DNA from: an uncultured Rhodospirillaceae bacterium
GTDB lineage: Bacteria > Pseudomonadota > Alphaproteobacteria > Rhodospirillales > Magnetospirillaceae
Direction: 5' to 3'
NCBI GenBank assembly: GCA_937887565.1
Contig: CALABS010000077.1
Coordinates: forward strand, 124,001-188,000
Length of the DNA: 64,000 bases
Positions 58,711-64,000 of the stretch are shown here, piece by piece. Numbering within the stretch: the first letter of the stretch is position 1; each line of letters opens with the position of its first letter. The translations under genes were made by a program, and so were the position numbers. A model generated the notes under the pieces. That model had not been told where the DNA came from. It did no database searches and worked only from the letters and a program-made list of their open reading frames with translations.

Positions 58711-61707
58711 GTGCAGACCCTTCTGGAGCAACTTCTCTCCGGCTCCTGGATCCAGAGCTTCGCCCGGCCAGAGGACCACTGGTACGCCTGCCAGTGCGGC
58801 GAATGCGTGGCGGCGGCCCTGAACGTCAACGTCAAGGTCCGCGACCCCTCCGACGCCCCCGCCACCGCTTCGCCCGAAGCGGCCGCCCAGGCCGCCGCGC
58901 TGCCCTATTACACCAGCGCCCTGCTGTATCCCCAGGACTGGCGGTGGAACGCCGATTCAGCCCATGGCACGGCGATCACCGTCACCTACAGCTTCATGAC
59001 CTCCAACCCCGGCACCTATGGCGGCTTCCGGGTCTTCAACGAGACGGAGAAGGCCGCCGCCCGCGATGCCCTGGCCGAATGGGCCAAGGTGTGCGACATC
59101 ACCTTCAAGGAGGTGTCGTCGGGCGGCCAGATCGCCTTCGGCAACGCCGAATTGGGCAGTTCCTCGGGCATGACCCTGTGGAAGGGCACCTCGGGGCGCG
59201 AGTCCGGAATGAAGACCACCCACGCCGACGTCTACATGGACGTCAGCGGCAACCTGACCTATACCGACGGCAGCTTCGGCCAACGCGCCATGCTGCACGA
59301 GATCGGCCACGCGCTCGGGCTCAAGCACACCTTCGACACCTCGGGGACGACGCTGTCGGGGGTCGAGAACACCGGCCAATACAGCGTGATGAGCTACGAC
59401 AATCCTCCGTCCACGCCCAACGCCCAACCGCACACGCCCCAGCTCTACGACATCGCGGCGGTGCAGTACCTGTACGGCGTCAACACGGCCACCAATTCCG
59501 GCAACACCGTCTACCAGTGGTCCAACAGCAAGGCCGAGGTGATGACCGTCTGGGACGGCGGCGGCTTCGACACCATGGACGCCTCCAACCAGTCCCGCGC
59601 CGCCATCCTCGACCTGCGCGAGGGCAAGTTCTCCTCCATCGGCACCTATAACGGCGGTGCCGCCAAGAACAACGTGGCGGTGGCCTTCGGGACGGTGATC
59701 GAGAAGGCGGTCGGCGGCTCGGGCAACGACACCATCATCGGCAACGGGGCCGCCAACGTGATCGTCGGCGGCGGCGGCGCCGACGTGCTGACCGGCGGCG
59801 GCGGCGGTGATGCCTTCTGCTACGAGAGCCTGGGCCAGTGCGGCGACACCATCACCGACTTCGCGTCCGGCTCCGACTGGCTGGAACTGGCGGCCAGCGC
59901 CTTCGGCATCTCGTCGGGCACCCTGGCATCGTCGAAATTCGTCACCGTCGGCGGCACCTATAACGGCACCAACGGCTCGGGCTCGGAGTGGAGCGCCGGC
60001 CGCGCCACCTTCGTGTTCGACTCGTCGGGCAACCTCTATTGGGACGGCAACGGCTCGGCGTCGGGCTACACCAAGGTGGCGGCGGTGCAGGGCGGCACCG
60101 TCAAGGCCTCGGACATCAAGCTGGTGGGCAGCTTCACCGAGCCGACCCCGGACCCCACCCCCGATCCGACGCCCGACCCCACCCCCGACCCCGTTCCCAG
60201 CGTCGTCATCGGCACCTCGGGTCGGGACACCCTGTCGGGGGTCGGCGGCGAGGTGACCATGAAGGGCGGGCTGGGCAACGACACCTACATCGTCGACTCG
60301 GCCGGCGACATGGTGGTCGAGTATTCCAGCCAGGGCGTCGACACGGTGCGGAGCGCGCTGTCCTACACCCTGGGATCGTATGTCGAGAACCTGGAGCTGA
60401 CCGGCTCGGCCGGTATCGACGGCACCGGCTCCTCCTGGCACAACGTGATGACCGGCAATTCCGGCGCCAACACCCTGTCCGGCCTGAGCGGCAACGACAC
60501 CATCGCCGGCGGCGGCGGCGACGATGTCCTGGTCGGTGGCGCCGGCGCCGACAAGCTGACCGGCGGGTCGGGGGCGGACGTCTTCGCCTACGGCGCCCTG
60601 TCCGAGGGCGGCGACACCATCACCGACTTCACCTCGGGCAGCGACCGCCTACGCTTCGACTCCGACGACGTCCGCATCACCGCCGGCATCCTGGACGCGG
60701 CCAAGCTGGTCAAGATCGCCGGCAGCTACACCGGCGCCAACGGCACCGGCGCGGAATGGAGCGCGGGCCGCGCCACCTTCGTGCTCGACGGCACCGGCAC
60801 GTTGTATTGGGACGGCAACGGCTCGGCCTCGGGCTACACCAAGATCGCCACGGTGCAGGGAAGCCTCACGGCATCGGACATTGTGCTGACGGGGAACTAC
60901 GTCGAGCCCCGGCCGGCCCCCACCCCCGACCCCACGCCCGATCCGACGCCCGACCCCGTTCCCAGCGTCGTCACCGGCACGTCGGGCAATGACAGCCTGT
61001 CGGGGGTCGGCGGCGAGGTGACCATGAAGGGTGGCCGGGGCAACGACACCTATGTCGTCGACTCGGCCGGCGACGTGGTGGTCGAGTATTCCAGCCAGGG
61101 CGTGGACACCGTCCGCAGCTCGGTGGACCAGAAGCTCGGCGCCTATACCGAGCACCTGATCCTGACCGGCTCGGACGACATCCGCGGCACCGGCTCGTCG
61201 TGGCACAACCAGATCACCGGCAATGGGGGCGACAACGTGCTGTCGGGCCTGGACGGCAACGACACCCTGAAGGGAATGGGCGGCGACGACATCCTGGTCG
61301 GCGGCTACGGCCGCGACGTGCTGACCGGCGGCGGCGGCGAGGACACCTTCCGCTACGTCTCCAAGGGCGACATGACCTGGGCCAAGTACAACCTGACCAA
61401 GGGCACGCTGAAGGCCGACGACATCACCGACTTCACCTCCGGGGCCGACACCCTTTCCTTCGACGAGATCGCCTTCGCCATGAAGGCGGGAACGGCGGTG
61501 GACGGCGTCAACTTCGCCAAGATTGGCAGCGCCTACAACGGCACCAACGCCTACGGGTCGGACTGGACGGCCGGCAAGGCCAGCATCATCGTCGACTCGA
61601 CCGACACCGTCTACTACGACCCCAACGGCAAGGGCGCCGGCTACTACGTGGTCGCCACGCTGCAGCCGGGGCACAACGTCCATGCCTCGGACATCGTGAT
61701 CGCCTGA
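58711..61707 (+). CDS. RTX serralysin-type metalloprotease (M10B), three-module tail
   Basis: This 998-residue protein has the catalytic zinc motif HEIGHALGLKH (residues 196-206) and Met-turn SVMSYD (225-230), typical of serralysins. From about residue 335 three Gly/Asp-rich RTX modules follow, separated by PTPDP linkers (near 479-494 and in the second linker near 735-750). Modules two and three are near-identical over almost 100 residues and lie 255 codons apart. The protein ends in DIVIA, consistent with a type I secretion signal, and no Sec signal is seen. Six cysteines (27, 29, 32, 128, 370, 377) are unusual. GTG with GGAGG upstream is the start. No type I secretion genes are in the window. 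Confidence 0.88.
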   Translation: MQTLLEQLLSGSWIQSFARPEDHWYACQCGECVAAALNVNVKVRDPSDAPATASPEAAAQAAALPYYTSALLYPQDWRWNADSAHGTAITVTYSFMTSNPGTYGGFRVFNETEKAAARDALAEWAKVCDITFKEVSSGGQIAFGNAELGSSSGMTLWKGTSGRESGMKTTHADVYMDVSGNLTYTDGSFGQRAMLHEIGHALGLKHTFDTSGTTLSGVENTGQYSVMSYDNPPSTPNAQPHTPQLYDIAAVQYLYGVNTATNSGNTVYQWSNSKAEVMTVWDGGGFDTMDASNQSRAAILDLREGKFSSIGTYNGGAAKNNVAVAFGTVIEKAVGGSGNDTIIGNGAANVIVGGGGADVLTGGGGGDAFCYESLGQCGDTITDFASGSDWLELAASAFGISSGTLASSKFVTVGGTYNGTNGSGSEWSAGRATFVFDSSGNLYWDGNGSASGYTKVAAVQGGTVKASDIKLVGSFTEPTPDPTPDPTPDPTPDPVPSVVIGTSGRDTLSGVGGEVTMKGGLGNDTYIVDSAGDMVVEYSSQGVDTVRSALSYTLGSYVENLELTGSAGIDGTGSSWHNVMTGNSGANTLSGLSGNDTIAGGGGDDVLVGGAGADKLTGGSGADVFAYGALSEGGDTITDFTSGSDRLRFDSDDVRITAGILDAAKLVKIAGSYTGANGTGAEWSAGRATFVLDGTGTLYWDGNGSASGYTKIATVQGSLTASDIVLTGNYVEPRPAPTPDPTPDPTPDPVPSVVTGTSGNDSLSGVGGEVTMKGGRGNDTYVVDSAGDVVVEYSSQGVDTVRSSVDQKLGAYTEHLILTGSDDIRGTGSSWHNQITGNGGDNVLSGLDGNDTLKGMGGDDILVGGYGRDVLTGGGGEDTFRYVSKGDMTWAKYNLTKGTLKADDITDFTSGADTLSFDEIAFAMKAGTAVDGVNFAKIGSAYNGTNAYGSDWTAGKASIIVDSTDTVYYDPNGKGAGYYVVATLQPGHNVHASDIVIA
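60193..61245 (+). repeat. internal duplication in the RTX protease gene
   Basis: The segment 60193-60480 recurs at 60958-61245, 765 bases (255 codons) away, with close DNA similarity; both begin GTTCCCAGCGTCGTC. A weaker third relative precedes it. This is a module duplication in the coding sequence. Confidence 0.8.
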
Positions 61708-61722
61708 CGGACGGACGGGGGA

Positions 61723-61766
61723 CGGGGCGGCCCATGCAAGCATGGGCTTGCCCCGCCCGCGTTTTC
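61723..61766 (+). terminator. rho-independent terminator after the RTX protease
   Basis: CGGGGC..GCCCATGC pairs with GCATGGGC..GCCCCG (stem at 61723-61755, short interior mismatch), followed by CCCGCGTTTTCC. It lies 16 bases after the stop codon. Confidence 0.75.
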
Positions 61767-61827
61767 CGGTAGAAACCATCCCGTGGCCGGGCGTGGTGCG
61801 CCGGCATTTTCGATCAAGGATCAAGAA

Positions 61828-62202
61828 ATGACCCGTCGTCTGATCTCCTCCGGCTCGCCCTTCGAGGAAGTGGCCGGCTACTCCCGCGCCGTCGTCCAGG
61901 ATCCGTGGGTGTTCGTCGCCGGCACCTCGGGCTTCAAGGACGGCCAGATCGCCGACTCCGAGGTCGACCAGGCCGACCAAGCCCTGCGGACCATCGCCGC
62001 CGCCCTCGACCAGGCCGGCGCGTCGCTGGCCGACGTGGTCCGCGTGGTGTGCTACGTCACCGACGCCGCCTATTTCCAGACCGTCGCCCCGGTGCTGGGC
62101 AAGGCGTTCAAGGGCATCAAGCCGGCCAACACCACCGTCGTCTGCGGCCTCGTCGACCCCCGCATGAAGGTGGAGATCGAGGTCACTGCGCTGAAGCGGT
62201 AG
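61828..62202 (+). CDS. RidA family (YjgF/YER057c) protein
   Basis: This 124-residue protein has RidA-type segments: SPFEEVAGYSRAVV at the N-terminus, VFVAGTSGF, ADVVRVVCYVTDA and the C-terminal arginine-containing VDPRMKVEIEVTAL. RidA deaminates reactive enamine/imine intermediates. The ATG at 61828 (MTRRLI) has AAGGA upstream; the longer frame beginning at 61783 is not needed. The nearby SDR and DsbA-type genes are in the same direction. Confidence 0.87.
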   Translation: MTRRLISSGSPFEEVAGYSRAVVQDPWVFVAGTSGFKDGQIADSEVDQADQALRTIAAALDQAGASLADVVRVVCYVTDAAYFQTVAPVLGKAFKGIKPANTTVVCGLVDPRMKVEIEVTALKR

Positions 62203-62266
62203 TTGCCAGACCGGCGCGGAGCGGGAATCCTTGTGCGTCCCGCCCGCTGACCGGAGGAAGACCACC

Positions 62267-62935
62267 ATGCCCACCATCCTGATCACCGGCGCCAATCGTG
62301 GCCTCGGCCTGGAATTCGTCCGCCAGTACGCCGCCGACGGCTGGCGCGTGCTGGCCACCGTGCGCGACCCCATGAAGGGCAAGGCGGCCTCGGACGCCGG
62401 CGCCGAGGTCTATGTCTGCGACGTCTCCGATCCCGCCGCCGTGGCGCGGCTGGCGGCCTCGCTGGCCGGCGTTCCCATCGACCTGCTGCTCAATAACGCC
62501 GGAGTCTACGGCGACCGCCAGGCCTTCGGCAGCGTGGACGCCGACGAGTTCCTGCGCGTCATGCGCGTCAACGCCGTGGCGCCGCTCAAGATGGCCGAGG
62601 CTTTCGCCGGCCAACTGACGGGCCGCAAGGTCATCGCGTCGGTGTCGTCCAAGATGGGCTCGATCGCCGAGAACACCTCGGGCGGGTTCTACGCCTATCG
62701 CGCCAGCAAGGCGGCGCTGGACATGGTCGTCAAGAGCCTGGCCCTCGACCTCGCCGGCGAGGGGGTGACCGTGGTCGCGCTGAGCCCCGGCTGGGTGCGC
62801 ACCGATATGGGCGGCCCGTCGGCGCCGCTCGACGCGCCCACCGCCGTGGCCGGCATGAAGGCGGTGCTCGACGGCCTGGGAGCCGGCGATTCGGGCAAGT
62901 TCCTGCACTACGACGGCACCGAGGTGCCGTGGTGA
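62267..62935 (+). CDS. short-chain dehydrogenase/reductase (C-factor type)
   Basis: This 222-residue SDR has the cofactor motif TGANRGLG (residues 7-14), NNAG near 83, and the catalytic Tyr-Lys pair in YRASKAA. It resembles the C-factor (CsgA) subgroup. Substrate unknown. The ATG follows GGAGGAAG. The end overlaps the next gene: its TGA lies inside the GTG/GTGA start region of the isomerase. Confidence 0.9.
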   Translation: MPTILITGANRGLGLEFVRQYAADGWRVLATVRDPMKGKAASDAGAEVYVCDVSDPAAVARLAASLAGVPIDLLLNNAGVYGDRQAFGSVDADEFLRVMRVNAVAPLKMAEAFAGQLTGRKVIASVSSKMGSIAENTSGGFYAYRASKAALDMVVKSLALDLAGEGVTVVALSPGWVRTDMGGPSAPLDAPTAVAGMKAVLDGLGAGDSGKFLHYDGTEVPW

Positions 62936-63534
62936 CCGCCCCCATCGCCTTTTATTTCGACTTCTCGTCGCCCTACGGCTATTTCGCCAGCCTCGAGATC
63001 GACGACCTGGCCGCCCGTCATGGGCGCGAGGTGGCCTGGAAGCCCATGCTGCTGGGACCGGCCTTCAAGGCGTCGGGCAACCAGTTGCTGATCGAGCAGC
63101 CGTTGAAGGGAGCCTACAGCCGCCACGACTGGCAGCGCGTGGCGCGGTCGAAGGGGTATCCCTATCGCTTTCCGTCGCGGTTCCCGTTGGCGACCATCGC
63201 GGCGGCCCGGGCGTTCTGGTGGCTGGACGCCCGCGACCCGGTCCTGGCCAAGCGTTTCGCGAAGGCGGTCTTCCACGCCTATTTCGCCGAGGACGTGGAC
63301 GTCACCCCGGCCGACGCGGTGGCTGTGGTGGGGCGGCGTGTCGGCGTCGCCGCCGCCGACCTGCTGGCGGCGGTGGCGGACCCCGTCTGGAAGCAGAAAT
63401 GCCGCGACGAAACCGACGCGGCCATCGCCGCCGGGGTGTTCGGATCGCCGTTCATCGTCGTGGACGACGAGGCGTTCTGGGGATGGGACCGCCTGCCCAT
63501 GGTGGCGGAGTGGCTGGAGAGGGGCGGGTGGTGA
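62929..63534 (+). CDS. 2-hydroxychromene-2-carboxylate isomerase-like (DsbA family)
   Basis: This 201-residue thioredoxin-fold protein is of the kappa-GST/HCCA isomerase type, with FYFDFSSPYGYFAS at the N-terminus and GVFGSPFIVVDDEAFWGWDRL near the C-terminus. The serine in place of the CxxC supports isomerase or GST activity rather than a disulfide oxidase. GTG at 62929 or 62932 are both possible; the second makes a GTGA overlap with the SDR stop. It is probably translationally coupled to the SDR. Confidence 0.85.
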   Translation: MVTAPIAFYFDFSSPYGYFASLEIDDLAARHGREVAWKPMLLGPAFKASGNQLLIEQPLKGAYSRHDWQRVARSKGYPYRFPSRFPLATIAAARAFWWLDARDPVLAKRFAKAVFHAYFAEDVDVTPADAVAVVGRRVGVAAADLLAAVADPVWKQKCRDETDAAIAAGVFGSPFIVVDDEAFWGWDRLPMVAEWLERGGW

Positions 63535-63549
63535 CAGCCGCCGACGGCG

Positions 63550-64000
63550 TCACAGCGGGGCGAGCGCGTCGACCCTGAGGCGGATGCGGCCGGCCGTCTC
63601 GGCGTTCTCGCGCACGATCAACATGCCGTGCAGGTCGGGGTGCGGCGTGCTCATCAGCCTGGCCTGCAACGAGTCCTCGAAAGCACGGTTGGCCTGCTGC
63701 CGCTCGTCCACCACGATCACCTTGGGCGCGTTGGGGTCGGACAACTGCTCCAACAGGGAGGAATTGGCGTGGGTGACCGACACCTGCCGCACCGAGACGT
63801 CGGTGATGCCGTCCTTACCCGCCTCGAAGGCAAGTTCCTGGACGAACACCGTGGCGGTGGCGTCGGATGCCTCGGCGCGCACGATGATCTCGGGCACCGG
63901 CGGGCGGCTTTGGGCGTAGTCGAGGCTGGCCCGCGCCGACAGGGCGGCTTTGAGCTTGGACGATTCCTCGGGTGGAATTCCCAGCGCCTCGATCAGCCAG
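63550..64000 (-). CDS. unidentified protein (5' partial, runs off the right edge)
   Basis: A minus-strand frame stays open from the right edge to a TGA at 63550, giving 150 residues. The segment VPEIIVRAEASDATATVFVQ is near the middle, and ITDVSVRQVSVTHANSSLLE is later. The continuous open frame through the edge shows that the gene begins outside the window. No family recognised; the alternation of hydrophobic and charged residues suggests beta-strands. It is convergent with the isomerase gene (15-base gap). Confidence 0.6.
   Translation of the reverse strand, partial: WLIEALGIPPEESSKLKAALSARASLDYAQSRPPVPEIIVRAEASDATATVFVQELAFEAGKDGITDVSVRQVSVTHANSSLLEQLSDPNAPKVIVVDERQQANRAFEDSLQARLMSTPHPDLHGMLIVRENAETAGRIRLRVDALAPL

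Noticed and set aside
60140..60200. Repeated PTPDP-coding DNA as a possible CRISPR or regulatory repeat
   Set aside because: It is a coding Pro/Thr/Asp linker in the RTX protease, in frame, with no spacer-like unique segments of constant length.

Overview
The window is GC-rich and densely coded. It looks like a chromosomal segment of an alphaproteobacterium of the Rhodospirillales, perhaps Magnetospirillum-like. This is inferred from the gene content: an alphaproteobacterial-style division/cell-wall (dcw) cluster running into lpxC, recN and ligA, several single-domain bacteriohemerythrins, a DUF1491 protein, CheZ and a phasin. No magnetosome gene, rRNA, tRNA, CRISPR array, prophage or intact insertion sequence was seen.

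Layout. Positions 1-5150 hold small accessory and redox genes: an ArsC/YffB-like protein, a MYG1-type hydrolase, thioredoxin 2, a DUF1566 protein, a hemerythrin bracketed by two hairpin repeats, and a peptidoglycan-binding lipoprotein. Positions 5227-10308 carry a minus-strand run uvrD-like helicase, prmA, Xaa-Pro aminopeptidase. Positions 10373-16224 hold an ArsB/NhaD-type permease, a ClC channel coupled to a DEDDh exonuclease, a pentapeptide-repeat protein coupled to a diguanylate cyclase, and a TPR protein. Positions 16239-18282 are a small respiratory group (DUF3365 c-type heme protein, heme O synthase, DUF420 protein and a 36-residue membrane peptide). A chemoreceptor-like protein, a DUF2189 membrane protein and a strongly structured intergenic repeat follow.

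Positions 20883-49032 are almost entirely minus strand. Read in the direction of transcription from 49032 they are mraZ, rsmH, ftsL, ftsI, murE, murF, mraY, murD, ftsW, murG, murC, murB, ddl, ftsQ, ftsA, ftsZ, lpxC, then bamD, recN, an orphan histidine kinase, ligA and a TPR protein. Eight adjacent gene pairs share a four-base ATGA or GTGA stop/start overlap. Upstream of mraZ are four exact TGGG boxes with a 10-bp period, a good candidate MraZ operator. A further 350 bp upstream is rnpB (RNase P RNA), also on the minus strand.

Positions 49986-58529 hold a phasin, a hemerythrin-cheZ operon, an endonuclease/exonuclease/phosphatase protein, an ADP-ribosylglycohydrolase (DraG-like), a small zinc-ribbon protein, a third hemerythrin, a pirin-wrbA pair divergent from a LysR regulator, and a cyclic-nucleotide-gated potassium channel overlapping a DUF1491 gene. 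Positions 58711-63534 hold a 998-residue RTX serralysin-type metalloprotease, a RidA protein, an SDR and a DsbA-fold isomerase. An incomplete minus-strand gene runs off the right edge.

The most notable observations are not new enzymes. They are a partial duplication of the ftsW start that creates a coupled 32-codon upstream ORF, a 15-bp minisatellite in ftsL, the MraZ box array, hairpin repeats with compensatory changes around a hemerythrin gene, a 150-bp multi-hairpin element filling a convergent intergenic region, the hemerythrin-CheZ coupling, and a cysteine-containing RTX protease. I did not find an obviously undescribed multi-gene system.
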